Positions 47,573-55,948 of a stretch of 61,615 nt of DNA are shown here, one piece after another. Numbering within the stretch: the first letter of the stretch is position 1; each line of letters starts with the position of its first letter. Position numbers and translations under genes: made by a program. The stretch is from Actinomadura soli (GTDB lineage: Bacteria > Actinomycetota > Actinomycetes > Streptosporangiales > Streptosporangiaceae), in contig NZ_VCKW01000008.1 of the NCBI RefSeq assembly GCF_005889715.1, positions 1-61,615 on the forward strand, in the 5' to 3' direction. The notes beneath the pieces are model-generated. The model did no database searches, had not been told where the DNA came from, and saw only the letters and a program-made list of their open reading frames with translations.

Positions 47573-47624
47573 CGACCTTCCCTTCCGGTTCTCCCCAACC
47601 CTAGTTGGGGGCCTGCCCGGAAGA

Positions 47625-48073
47625 TCTAGGGCACCTCAGGCGGCAGGTGCGGATGTGCAGCCAGCCCAGTCGCCCGGTCTCCCGGCTCACCCAGGCCGGC
47701 CTCGACGGTCGCGCCTTGCTGACCGCCGTTCGCACACAGCCCCCCCGGTGTCAGACGGGCAGGCAGGTCCGGGTGTTGCGGCAGGTCCTGCGGCACGCGG
47801 GAACGGGTTTCGCGGCAGCCAGTGCGGGAGCTGGCCAGCCGGGGGCGCTACTCGCTGACCTGCTGCGGAAGGCACCCACCCGGGCAGTGACGAGGTTCTG
47901 CGGATTCTGCGGCGGCTCCCCTTAGGCGCCAGCCACTCGGTTGATCGATACCGGGGAAGCGGCCTGCTGGCTCACCGGGGCGTGATCGCGTCCACAAGGA
48001 CGGCCGCTGGGGCGCTTGCTGGGGCCCACGGGCCCGACCGCGATAGCCGGGGAGGCCAGGCGAAGCGATCTCG
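47625..48073. other. No gene seen
   Basis: About 450 bp right of the IS3 element. Frames on both strands have arginine-rich, low-information translations with no family resemblance. No repeats or RNA gene were recognised. Confidence 0.4.
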
Positions 48074-48540
48074 TCAGAGAGCCGGGCCGAACTTCACCGG
48101 ACGTGCCGGGTCCCTGAAGTCCCAGACCTGGACACCGCCTACGGTGTCGCCCACCGCGAACACCCGCCCGTTGGGGGTCAGCGTGCCCGCTCCGGAGTAC
48201 GGAGGGGCGTCCTGACTGTTCCGTGCGATCCGTCCGATCTGGAACGGATGCTGAGTCGTGGCGACATCCCACATGGTCACGGTGTTGTCGATCGCACCGG
48301 CAGCGACGCCGAGCCTGCGACCCGTGGCGTCGAAGCTCAGACCGAACACCGGATCGTTCGGACCGTTGATGACGGGACCCGGCATCGTCCAGGCACGGAC
48401 AGTCCCGTCCTCACCGAGGGTGACCAACGATTGCTCACCGCGGTAGACGCCGTCGATGACCGAGCTCGGATGCGGCAGCCGGCCGATCGGGGATGAATGA
48501 TCGGGTGGCCGCACGGCACCGTTCTGACCGTGCTCACGTG
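48074..48540 (-). pseudogene. WD40-repeat protein fragment
   Basis: About 140 residues with three WD40 blades: SLVTLGEDGTVRAWTMPG, VFGLSFDATGRRLGVAAGA with NTVTMWDVAT, and TLTPNGRVFAVGDTVGGVQV ending VWDFRDPARP. Full-length bacterial WD40 proteins have seven or more blades and usually a preceding kinase or NACHT domain. No proper start is visible, because the frame begins at a TTG inside the carrier-protein stop. It is therefore an internal piece of a larger gene. Confidence 0.7.
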
Positions 48541-48561
48541 ACCGCCGCTTACGATCCCTGG

Positions 48562-48804
48562 TCAAGCTTGGCGGGTGAGGTAGGCGACGCAGCCGTTCAG
48601 GGTGAACAGCTCTGGATAGTCGTCCTCCTCAATACGTAGACCCGACTCATCGCTCAACCCCTCGACGAAGCTGAGGAAGTCGAGGGAATCGAGGCCGAGG
48701 TCCTCGCGCAGATCGGCGTCCCAGCCCACTCGCGCGGTATCGATGTTTGGCGCGACCATCTCAAGCGAAAGGGCGGCCAGTTCACGTGCCTTTTGCGGCG
48801 TCAT
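48562..48804 (-). CDS. Acyl carrier protein-like phosphopantetheine protein
   Basis: An 80-residue carrier protein with the attachment serine at S40 in LREDLGLDSLDFLSFVEGLS. The next helix-loop (GLRIEEDDYPELFTLNGCVA) differs from fatty-acid ACPs and from the aryl carrier at 18610. It is therefore probably a specialised carrier, not part of the siderophore line. The ATG overlaps the stop of a broken E2-like acyltransferase gene (ATGA), and pyruvate kinase and a three-helix protein lie upstream on the same strand. The acyl group is unknown. Confidence 0.85.
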   Translation of the reverse strand: MTPQKARELAALSLEMVAPNIDTARVGWDADLREDLGLDSLDFLSFVEGLSDESGLRIEEDDYPELFTLNGCVAYLTRQA

Positions 48805-48978
48805 AGTTCCTCCGATGTCTGCAGTAGCCGGTCCACGGCTTCAAGGAGCGGCGCCGATGTGCCCGTCGGTGGCCCGATGGTCGGCGGCGGGCGGGGCGGT
48901 GACCACCGGGCGGACGCCCAGCAGCCCGTTCATCGCCCACGGCCGCTCAACGATCTCGCCGAAGCCGAGCAATGCCAC
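48801..48978 (-). pseudogene. 2-oxoacid dehydrogenase E2-type acyltransferase, C-terminal remnant
   Basis: From GTG 48978 one frame reads [40 protein letters not shown] and IGAA. After a shift at about 48843 another frame gives [14 protein letters not shown] and a stop that overlaps the carrier-protein start. This is the last 60 residues of an E2 catalytic domain, with the active-site His of DHRxxDG retained. The preceding roughly 170 residues are absent. Confidence 0.65.
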
Positions 48979-48996
48979 CTGCGGCGGCCATCGGTG

Positions 48997-49239
48997 TCAA
49001 CTTCTCTCAGCGGGCCCGACGCCGCCGCGGCCGCGACGGCGCAACGCGGCACGAGCGTCCCGTTCCACCAGTAAGGGGACGAAGTCGCGGACCGCGGCGG
49101 CCGCGTACTTCGCAGCGGCCGCTTCGATCAGCGCGCCGATCTCCTCGGCCGGGACCTGGGCCCCGTAGGCGCTCACCAGCTGGTCACGCAGCCGGATCAG
49201 CGCCTTGTGTTCGTGCTGGGCTTGCGCGCTCAGGCTCAT
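48997..49239 (-). CDS. Small three-helix-bundle protein
   Basis: An 80-residue helical protein: ALIRLRDQLVSAYGAQVPAE, EEIGALIEAAAAKYAAAAVR and DFVPLLVERDARAALRRRGR. The V-RDFVPLLVER pattern is that of small actinobacterial three-helix dimerisation modules, seen alone or attached to regulators (recalled pattern). The biochemical role is unknown. Its ATG overlaps the pyruvate kinase stop (ATGA), so the two are co-translated. Confidence 0.65.
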   Translation of the reverse strand: MSLSAQAQHEHKALIRLRDQLVSAYGAQVPAEEIGALIEAAAAKYAAAAVRDFVPLLVERDARAALRRRGRGGVGPAERS

Positions 49240-51077
49240 GGGGTCCCTCCTGTTTCGTGGACGGGCTGCCAGGACCTCAGCGGCCGCAGCAGCGTGTCCT
49301 TCTTGTCCTGGTGGCCGCTCATCCGGCGCAGGATGTCGTCCAGGGCGGTCACCGCCTCCACGATGTGCGGCCCCTTGTTGAGCATCACGCACTCGGCGCG
49401 GGCGCTCATGGCCGCGTCGGTGACCTCGGCCCGGGACGGCAGGCCCGAGCGCGCCATCTGATCCAGGACCTGCGTCGCCCAGATCGTCGGCAGGTGGGCG
49501 GCCTCGCACAGCCAGAGGATCTCCTCCTGCAGCTCGGCCAGCCGCTGGTAGCCGCACTCGACGGCAAGGTCCCCGCGAGCGATCATCACGCCCACGCGCG
49601 GGCGGCGCATCGCCGTCAGCAAGATCTCGGGCAGGTTCTGGAACGCCTGCGCCGTCTCGATCTTGATGACGACGCCCAGGCGGTCCTCGCCCAGCGCGTC
49701 CAGCGCGTCCAGCAGGTCCGCGACGTCCCCCGCCCCGCGCACGAAGGACAACTCCACCAGGTCCGCGTGGGCGGCCACAAACCGCAGGTCCGCGCGGTCC
49801 CGCTCGCTCAGGGCCGACACCGGCAGGGCGCTGTCGGGGAAGTTGATCCCCTTCCCTGCGCGCAACCGGGAGCCACCGCCGCCGGCCCGGGTGATGAGAA
49901 CCTCGATCTCGTCGGGCCCGGACGCGGCGACCATGCCGCCGATCTTCCCGTCGTCGAACCAGACGCTCTCCCCGGGCCGCACGTGCCCGAACACCTGCGG
50001 CAGCGTGCAGCCGATGCGCGCGGTCCCGGTCACCGGTACCGGACGGCAGTCCCGGGTGAGGATCAGCGTGTCCCCGCCGCGCAACGTCAGATGCAGGCGG
50101 ACCGGCGGCAGCGGGCCCACCGGCACGTCCGGCTCTCCGTCCGCACGCAGCAGGCTGCCGGTGGCGATGTAGGCGGTGTGGTCGCAGGCCGCCGTGACGC
50201 CCTGGCCGTCCGCGCTCTCGACGACCAGGCGGCGTTCGGCGCCGCGGGTGTCGCGAACCCGGACGGTCTCACCCGGACGGCGCCGCGCAGCCCACGCGCC
50301 CGGCACCGGCAGCAGAGGCGGACCACCCGGATCGGCGGGCCCGGCGGCACCAAGCCGGCACCGGGCGGGGGCGACGACCCGACCGAGCGGGTCGCGGGCC
50401 GGACGCAGCCGGACCACCGGCGGTCCTTCGGCCAGCGGCCCGGTCCGCAGCTTCGGCCCGCCCAAGTCCATGGCGACGCCGATGTCACGGCCGACTGCGG
50501 CGCCAGCGGACCGCACCTTCTCGATCATCCGGGCCCACGCCTCGGGATCGTCGTGGGCGCAGTTGACACGAGCCAGGTCCATGCCGTGCTCGGCCAGCGA
50601 ACGGACCATCGGTGCGTCGTCCGCGGCCGTACCCGGCAGCGTCACCATGATCCGCGAACGCCGTCCCGCCGGCACGGGTCCCAGCAGCGCCGCCGCCCGG
50701 CGCCGCAGCAGCCGACGCCCGCCGGCCAGGCCGATGGGCCGCTCGGCGACCGGCCCGCCGGAGGCGGCGGCGCGCCCGCGCAACGCATCCACAGCCGCCA
50801 AGACCGCATCAAGGGAAGCCCGGACGTGCGACTCGCTGCGTCCCAGCGACGACAGCCCCACCCCGGCCAGTCCGCTCTGAAGTTCGCGCAGGTCGTGTCG
50901 GCGCAGCGCCCAGTAATGGGCCAGGTTCAGCGCACTGGCACGGTTCCGGTCGTCGACACCTCCGATCTGCGGCGCCCACAGCGATTCGGCCACCGTGCAA
51001 CCCGCGAGCAGCCCATGCACCCGCCCGCGCAGCACCGCCAGCGTCTCCGCCTTCGTGGCACCCGATGTCTCGTCCAT
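49236..51077 (-). CDS. Pyruvate kinase-like enzyme with N-terminal extension and large B-domain
   Basis: About 613 residues from ATG 51077 (GTG 51104 would add 9). The first 130 or so residues form a helical extension not found in ordinary PykF/PykA. The barrel then shows GTAADDAPMVRSLAEHGMDL, AMDLGGPKLRTG, VVIKIETAQAFQNLPEIL (catalytic Lys and metal Glu), MIARGDLAVE and ATQVLDQMARSGLPSRAEVT. The B-domain between them is expanded. The usual SGETA segment is replaced by NKGPHI, and the C-terminal allosteric domain is absent. It may make pyruvate/ATP under hypoxia, opposite PPDK encoded at 58790. No good DevR box precedes it, only a weak GGGCCTGAAGGTCTC on the minus strand at 51136-51150. Confidence 0.8.
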   Translation of the reverse strand: MDETSGATKAETLAVLRGRVHGLLAGCTVAESLWAPQIGGVDDRNRASALNLAHYWALRRHDLRELQSGLAGVGLSSLGRSESHVRASLDAVLAAVDALRGRAAASGGPVAERPIGLAGGRRLLRRRAAALLGPVPAGRRSRIMVTLPGTAADDAPMVRSLAEHGMDLARVNCAHDDPEAWARMIEKVRSAGAAVGRDIGVAMDLGGPKLRTGPLAEGPPVVRLRPARDPLGRVVAPARCRLGAAGPADPGGPPLLPVPGAWAARRRPGETVRVRDTRGAERRLVVESADGQGVTAACDHTAYIATGSLLRADGEPDVPVGPLPPVRLHLTLRGGDTLILTRDCRPVPVTGTARIGCTLPQVFGHVRPGESVWFDDGKIGGMVAASGPDEIEVLITRAGGGGSRLRAGKGINFPDSALPVSALSERDRADLRFVAAHADLVELSFVRGAGDVADLLDALDALGEDRLGVVIKIETAQAFQNLPEILLTAMRRPRVGVMIARGDLAVECGYQRLAELQEEILWLCEAAHLPTIWATQVLDQMARSGLPSRAEVTDAAMSARAECVMLNKGPHIVEAVTALDDILRRMSGHQDKKDTLLRPLRSWQPVHETGGTP

Positions 51078-51553
51078 GCCTCCACGCTCGCGCGTGACCC
51101 GCACCGGCCACCAGAGGCGTCATCCCCTCAAAGCAGAGACCTTCAGGCCCTTCCAGCTACCCCCCGTTCACCTCGACCGGCTCAAGCCCGCCGCGCCGCC
51201 AAGGGGGCGGCGCCGGAATCGCTCCATCCTGCTTGCGTGGGCCCCGCGACCAAGACTCCTCCCGCATTCGCGGTACTGAACCAGTCCAGCGGCGCGTAGC
51301 GCGGCCGACCTCCCCCACACCGGTGGATCCGGCATATCGTTGAGACGACCGCGCCGCTCCCAGGGCATCGATCACCCGCGTCCACTCGAAAGCCCTGCCC
51401 TGTGGCAGCGAAGCGGCCATGATGTACACGCGTTGACATCAACACAGGTCAGCCCGGGTGAGAGCCTGGGGCTCCGACCGCCGGCAGCAGACCACTGGCG
51501 AGTGCTCCCGGGCGAAGAGCGAGAGGCCCGCCCGCTGTTCTCCTCACTTCGGC
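51078..51553. other. Gap without clear gene
   Basis: About 470 bp upstream of the pyruvate kinase gene. A weak DevR-like sequence lies at 51136-51150 on the minus strand. No coding frame with recognisable content was found. Confidence 0.4.
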
Positions 51554-52024
51554 TCAGGGCGGCCGCCTCCGGACCTGGGTTCGCAGGTGGGGGTCGGCGT
51601 GGCCGTTCCGCCGCCCGGCGGCCGAGAGCGGGGCTGTGGCGTTGGTTCCCCCGTCGAGTGGGCCAACGGTTGTTGGCGCCTGTGAGGCGATGGCGTTGGT
51701 GAACGCCACGGCGCGGATGTCGTGGATCATCTCGTCCAGCTCGCTGATCGCCTGTCGCAGGGCCTGGCGTAGCCGCTCGGCCTCTGCCTGAGTGACCGGA
51801 CGATCGGCTGAGGCCGGACCGGCGTGTCGCGCGGACTGGCCGCCGCGTTCGGGCCGTTGCCGGTGCCGACGGTGGTCGACGTGAGGTGTGCTGAGCCGGG
51901 CGAGGGCTTGGTGCAGGCCCATGCTGACGGTGAACACTCGGCGGACCAGTGCGTCGGCGAACCCGGTGATGTCGGGGGACCCGCCGTCCACCGGCGGTTG
52001 GGGTACCTGGTGTGGTTCCGGCAT
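51554..52024 (-). CDS. Histidine-kinase dimerisation-like protein lacking the His and ATPase
   Basis: About 156 residues from ATG 52024. The segment FADALVRRVFTVSMGLHQAL and, after a linker, LRQALRQAISELDEMIHDIR align with the two helices of a HisKA_3 dimerisation domain as in DevS (DLHDHVIQRLF ... DDLxxTIxxIR). The phospho-accepting HD is replaced by AD, and no ATP-binding domain follows. It may form dimers with the DevS-like kinase or be a decayed kinase. The tail is Arg/Pro-rich and of little information. Confidence 0.5.
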   Translation of the reverse strand: MPEPHQVPQPPVDGGSPDITGFADALVRRVFTVSMGLHQALARLSTPHVDHRRHRQRPERGGQSARHAGPASADRPVTQAEAERLRQALRQAISELDEMIHDIRAVAFTNAIASQAPTTVGPLDGGTNATAPLSAAGRRNGHADPHLRTQVRRRPP

Positions 52025-52106
52025 CGCAGACCACTTCCTTGCCGGAGTGAAGGGGTCGTTCGTCAAGACAATGTCGAGATGCCGTCCGAGCGCGGTGGCG
52101 CCCCCG

Positions 52107-52334
52107 TCACTGATCGGCCGGCGCGCGGTGGGCAGGTTCGCGTGCCGACCGGCCCGGCGTGGCGGGTCCGGCACCGAGGAGCGCCGGCGCTTCGGCCATC
52201 CCGAGGAACCCGCTCGGGTCCAGCCCGCCCGGCGACGCCGGGCCGGGCGCCGGGGCCGGGTGCGCCGGGGCACCCGCGGCGACGGGCACCGGCGCGGGCG
52301 GCTGGTCCGGGCGACGCCGGAGAGGCTGATTCAT
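52107..52334 (-). CDS. Small Pro/Ala-rich protein
   Basis: A 75-residue frame starting MNQPLRRRPDQPPAPVPVAA with AGGAG seven bases upstream, followed by a Pro-Ala-Gly-rich stretch. No family is recognised. Good ribosome site spacing is the main support, and codon bias alone in such GC-rich DNA can open this frame, so confidence is low. Confidence 0.35.
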   Translation of the reverse strand: MNQPLRRRPDQPPAPVPVAAGAPAHPAPAPGPASPGGLDPSGFLGMAEAPALLGAGPATPGRSAREPAHRAPADQ

Positions 52335-52647
52335 GACCGTGCTCCTTTGAGTTTCCCGCTGACATCGGATGGTGAGATGTCGCCGGGGTCTGGAGCGACG
52401 GGATCGGCCGCCGGCCCGCACTCGGAGCCGGGATCATGAAGACTCTCCTGGTCACCCTACGCCCGCTGTGCTGTCCCTGCCGAGTCGCAGGCGCGGGGCC
52501 CCTGCCTTGTCATGTCTCGGTGGTCTGGTGTTCACCCTCGCCCACGCCGTTCGGGAAGCTGGGGTGAGGGCGTGGCCATCTGGTCGCCTCGGCAGGGTGA
52601 GGCGGTGAGCGGCGATACCGGCGGCGGGCGAGGCGCGGGCGGCCCGG
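52335..52647. other. Intergenic, no gene seen
   Basis: About 310 bp between the divergent small protein and the GAF-ANTAR gene. No DevR box or terminator was recognised. It must hold the promoter of one or both genes. Confidence 0.35.
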
Positions 52648-53469
52648 TTGTGGGAGCTGGTCGCCGGGTGCGCGGATGGTGAGCTGGTATCGGCCGCACA
52701 TGTGTGTCAGGCGGCCGTGGTGCCGGTCGAGGTGGACGGGGCGGCGCTGTCGGTGGCGACCCGGCCGGACCGGCGACAGCGGGCGCACGCCACCGATGCG
52801 GTGGCCGCGCTCCTGGAGGAGCAGCAGTTCACCCTGGGGGAGGGCCCGTCCATCGAGGCGGGGGCCTCCGGGGGCCAGATACTGATCGCCGATGTGTCCT
52901 CGCCTGCCGGCGCATCCCGGTGGCCGATGTTCGCGCCGGTGGCCACGGCGGCCGGGGCCCGGGCGACGTTCGCCTTTCCGCTGCAGGTGGGGGCGATCCG
53001 GCTTGGCACCCTTACCCTGTACCGGGCCAGGCCGGGTTCGTTGATCGGGGAGCAGGTCGCCGACGCGGTGACGCTGTGCCGGACGGCGGTGGTGGTGATG
53101 CTGACCGCCGGTCAGACCCCGCCGAACGGGGCGGTCCCGGATCAGGGCGCGTGGCCGCTGGGCGGGCCCGGCGAGGGCCGGATCGAGGTGTACCAGGCGA
53201 CCGAGATGGTCGCGGTCCAGCTCGGCACCGGTCTGCAGGACGCGTTCGCCGCGTTGCGCGCCCGTGCTTTCACTGATGGTGTCCCGCTGGCACGGCTGGC
53301 CCGCCAGGTGGTGGACCGGCGGCTCCGGTTCCATTGCTCAACTCTGCCGCCATCCGACGGCGCAGCACCAGATTCTCGGTGCCTTGACCACGTCGGACTG
53401 GGGCAGTTGCGGCCGGGGAGTCGGTTGGTTCGCGCACCGGCGTCATGCGGACCGGCCGGGGGGACTTAG
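52648..53469 (+). CDS. GAF-ANTAR domain protein (RNA-binding antiterminator type)
   Basis: The N-terminal two-thirds is a GAF domain (ALLEEQQFTLGEGPSIEAGA, WPMFAPVATAAGARATFAFP, LQVGAIRLGTLTLYRARPG). The C-terminal part holds an ANTAR-like bundle: IEVYQATEMVAVQLGTGLQD and AFAALRARAFTDGVPLARLA. ANTAR proteins bind paired RNA hairpins to prevent termination, and the GAF part would sense a small ligand. After RQVVDRRLRF the frame continues about 40 unrelated residues, suggesting read-through of an altered end. TTG 52648 is the only in-frame start found after the upstream stop at 52606. Confidence 0.7.
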   Translation: MWELVAGCADGELVSAAHVCQAAVVPVEVDGAALSVATRPDRRQRAHATDAVAALLEEQQFTLGEGPSIEAGASGGQILIADVSSPAGASRWPMFAPVATAAGARATFAFPLQVGAIRLGTLTLYRARPGSLIGEQVADAVTLCRTAVVVMLTAGQTPPNGAVPDQGAWPLGGPGEGRIEVYQATEMVAVQLGTGLQDAFAALRARAFTDGVPLARLARQVVDRRLRFHCSTLPPSDGAAPDSRCLDHVGLGQLRPGSRLVRAPASCGPAGGT

Positions 53470-53496
53470 GACCCAGGTACAAGGGCCTTGTGGCTC
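53461..53496. promoter_or_regulatory. Tandem DevR/DosR-like boxes upstream of the split USP gene
   Basis: GGGACTTAGGACCC (53461-53474) and GGGCCTTGTGGCTC (53483-53496) start exactly 22 bp apart, about 100-135 bp before the USP start at 53596. Each keeps one good half-site and has mismatches in the other. Confidence 0.6.
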
Positions 53497-53681
53497 TTGG
53501 CCGTGGACATGGTCGGCGGGATCCTGCGATAGGCCCGGTCTTTGGATCCTTGGCCGGTCGGTCCGAGAGGCGAGGTGATCGAAGTGATCGATGTGATGTA
53601 CGAAGGGATCGTGACGGGGGTGGACGGCTCCCGATGCGCGTCCGACGCGGCATTGTGGGCGGCGGAGGACGCACGGCTGCG

Positions 53682-55100
53682 GGTCACGTCCAGCGGAGTG
53701 GTGTAAGAGTCGCCTCCGCGTGATCCTGTTTCTGCAGGTTAAGCGGTGAGTTCCCGCTTGTCGATCTTGGGGTCGGGTGTGGTGTCTTCGATCACCCGCA
53801 AGCGTGCTTTAGCGAGGAACTCCAGGCCCATGTAGCGGCGGGCCTCGGTCCATTCATCGGTCTGTTCCATCAGCACCGCACCGACGAGGCGGATGATCGC
53901 GGCCCGGTCGGGGAAGATCCCGACCACATCGGTGCGCCGGCGGATCTCCTTGTTGAGGCGCTCCTGGGGATTGTTCGACCAGATCTGCCGCCACAGTTGC
54001 CGCGGGAAAGCGGTGAAGGCCAGCAGATCGTCGCGGGCGGCGTCCAGGTGCTCGGCGGCCTGCGGGTGCTTGGTCTCCAGCGAGTCGACCACGCGGACGT
54101 GCTGGGCGGCGACCTCTTCGGCGGCGGGCTGGTCGAAGATGGTGCGCACCAGCGTGGCCACCCACGGCTGCGCGGACTTGGGGACGCGGGTGAGCAGGTT
54201 GCGCAGGTAGTGGGTCCGGCACCGCTGCCAGGCCGCCCCGGGCAGGGTCGATCCGATCGCCTCGACCAAGCCGCCGTGGGCGTCGGAGATGACCAGTTGC
54301 ACGCCGGTCAGGCCACGGGCGACCAGCCCGCGCAGGAACGCCAGCCACCCGGCGCCGTCCTCGGCCGAGGTCACCTCGATCCCGAGGATCTCGCGGTGCC
54401 CGTCGGCGTTGACGCCGGTGGCCACCAGCACGTGCACGTTCACGATGCGGCCGCCCTCACGGACCTTCTGGGTGAGGGCGTCCACCCACACAAACGCGTA
54501 CGGCCCGCCCTCCAGCGGCCGGTTACGGAACGCGGCCACCTGAGCGTCCAGCACCTTGGACATCTCACTGACCTGACTTCTGGAGATGCCCTTGATGCCC
54601 ATCTGCTCCACCAGCTTGTCCACCCGCCGCGTCGAGACCCCGAGGAGATAGGAGGTGGCCACCACGCTGACCAGGGCCTGCTCGGCGCGGCGCCGCCGTT
54701 CCAACAGCCACTCGGGAAAGTAGGACCCCGACCGCAGCTTCGGGATCGCCAACTCCACCGTGCCGGCCCGGGTGTCCCAGTCCCTGGACCGGTACCCGTT
54801 ACGGCGGTTGACCCGCTCCTCGGAGCGTTCGCCATAGCCGGCACCGCAGACGGCCTCGGCCTCCGCGCTCATCAACGCCTCGGCCATCGTCTTGACCATC
54901 GACCGCAGCAGATCCGGCTCACACGCCCCGATCTGCTCGGCGATCCACTCGGCAGGGTCCACACTGTTGTCCACGGCCATCGCGTTCTCTCCTTCGTTCT
55001 TGATCATCCATCTCGAAGGATCTACGCGGTGGCCGTCTCACGTCACAACGCCACGCTCTTCACCTGCGGAAACTCGTACACCACCCCCGTGGACGCAACC
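53682..55100 (-). mobile_element. IS256-family element with 8-bp target duplication
   Basis: A 1419-bp element. The left end GGTCACGTCC(AG)CGGAG... and the right end (reverse complement GGTTGCGTCCACGGGGG...) form imperfect inverted repeats of about 28 bp that both include GTGGTGTA. Target duplication CGGCTGCG lies at 53674-53681 and 55101-55108. The transposase is intact, so the insertion looks recent. Confidence 0.9.
53739..54980 (-). CDS. IS256-family transposase
   Basis: A 413-residue mutator-type DDE transposase. It shows AEAEAVCGAGYGERSEERVN, RRNGYRSRDWDTRAGTVELA, PKLRSGSYFP, AFVWVDALTQKVREGGRIVN (first Asp), LVISDAHGGLVEAIGSTLPG (second Asp), WQRCRTHYLRNLLTRVPKSA and NNPQERLNKEIRRRTDVVGI with the catalytic glutamate. 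ATG 54980 has GGAGAG eight bases upstream. The frame also has an ATG at 55007. No lesion is visible, so it may be active. Confidence 0.93.
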   Translation of the reverse strand: MAVDNSVDPAEWIAEQIGACEPDLLRSMVKTMAEALMSAEAEAVCGAGYGERSEERVNRRNGYRSRDWDTRAGTVELAIPKLRSGSYFPEWLLERRRRAEQALVSVVATSYLLGVSTRRVDKLVEQMGIKGISRSQVSEMSKVLDAQVAAFRNRPLEGGPYAFVWVDALTQKVREGGRIVNVHVLVATGVNADGHREILGIEVTSAEDGAGWLAFLRGLVARGLTGVQLVISDAHGGLVEAIGSTLPGAAWQRCRTHYLRNLLTRVPKSAQPWVATLVRTIFDQPAAEEVAAQHVRVVDSLETKHPQAAEHLDAARDDLLAFTAFPRQLWRQIWSNNPQERLNKEIRRRTDVVGIFPDRAAIIRLVGAVLMEQTDEWTEARRYMGLEFLAKARLRVIEDTTPDPKIDKRELTA

Positions 55101-55948
55101 CGGCTGCGGCGCCTGCCGCTGAACCTTGTACACGTCGCCGCCCCCGGCGACCGCACGGAGCCCGGTGCGTCCGATGAGGACGGCTGGAAGCTCCTGCACA
55201 AGGAGATCAATCGTCTCAGGGAGGCATTCCCGGAGGTCAAGGTGTGGCCGCTGCTCCTGCACGGTCCCCCCGCCCGCATGCTGCTGACCGAGACGGACAG
55301 GGTGGGTTTTGCGGTGCTGGGCGGCCACGGCGCGGGAGGCGCCGACACACTGCCGGCCGCTTCCACCGCCTACGAGGTCGTCGGCCATACCCCGCACCCG
55401 GTCGTCGTCGTCCCCGAAGGGCGCGGCCGCATACGCGGCCCGGTGGTCGTCGGAGTCGATGGCAGCGACCGCTCCGCGCACGCCTTGAGATTCGCCTTCG
55501 CCGAGGCCGCTCTTCGGGGCCGCCAGCTCCGCACCGTCCACGTCCTTTCCGGCAAGGCTCGCCCCGGTAACCCCGCGGACATGCGTATGCCCGAGAAGGT
55601 CCGCCGGCTGACCGCGGCGGTGCTGGCGGGTCGCCACGCCGGGAACCCCGATGTGGACGTCACGGAAGAGGCACATCGAGGTGATCCGGCAGAGGTCCTG
55701 GCCACGCTGGGGGACGAGGCGGAGTTGCTGGTGGTCGGGGCCCGCGCCCGCGACGTCTTCAAGGAACAACTGTTCGGCTCGGTCAGCCGCAGAGTCGTCC
55801 ACAGCGCACGCTGTCCCCTGGCGGTGGTACGCCGCTGACAAGGCCCGGCTCTCCGGCAGGACCGACCGGCTCCCCCCGGGACGGCCGGCGACGGCGATCG
55901 GACATTCAGCGTGGTGGGGCTATCTCTCCACGAGCCGGATGCCGGTGA

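Larger units (their letters stand above)
46338..47624 (-). mobile_element. IS3-family element carrying an IS30 fragment inside orfB
   Basis: The likely ends share TTCCGG(A/G)CAG, at 46340-46349 and, on the other strand, 47613-47622. orfA is intact (47276-47572). orfB begins normally but its middle is replaced by IS30 sequence, and its C-terminal part lies downstream in a separate frame. The element cannot make a normal OrfAB transposase. It truncates the gene ending at 46309. Confidence 0.75.
53596..55838 (+). pseudogene. Universal stress protein gene split by IS256
   Basis: The left piece (53596-53681) encodes MYEGIVTGVDGSRCASDAAL and WAAEDARLR. The right piece (55109-55838) continues RLPLNLVHVAAPGDRTEPGA, then the nucleotide loop GGHGAGGADTLPAAST, a second domain from VVVGVDGSDRSAHALRFAFA, and VGARARDVFKEQLFGSVSR. 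Removing the IS and one 8-bp target copy rejoins the codons in phase, giving a full two-domain USP of about 270 residues. It is the seventh USP of the window. The right piece alone may still produce the second domain if an internal start is used. Confidence 0.88.

Noticed and set aside
41000..48000. Possible CRISPR array or integrative-element attachment site in the IS-rich zone
   Set aside because: No regularly spaced direct repeats, no cas or integrase (tyrosine/serine) genes and no tRNA gene were found. The repeats present are explained by IS ends.
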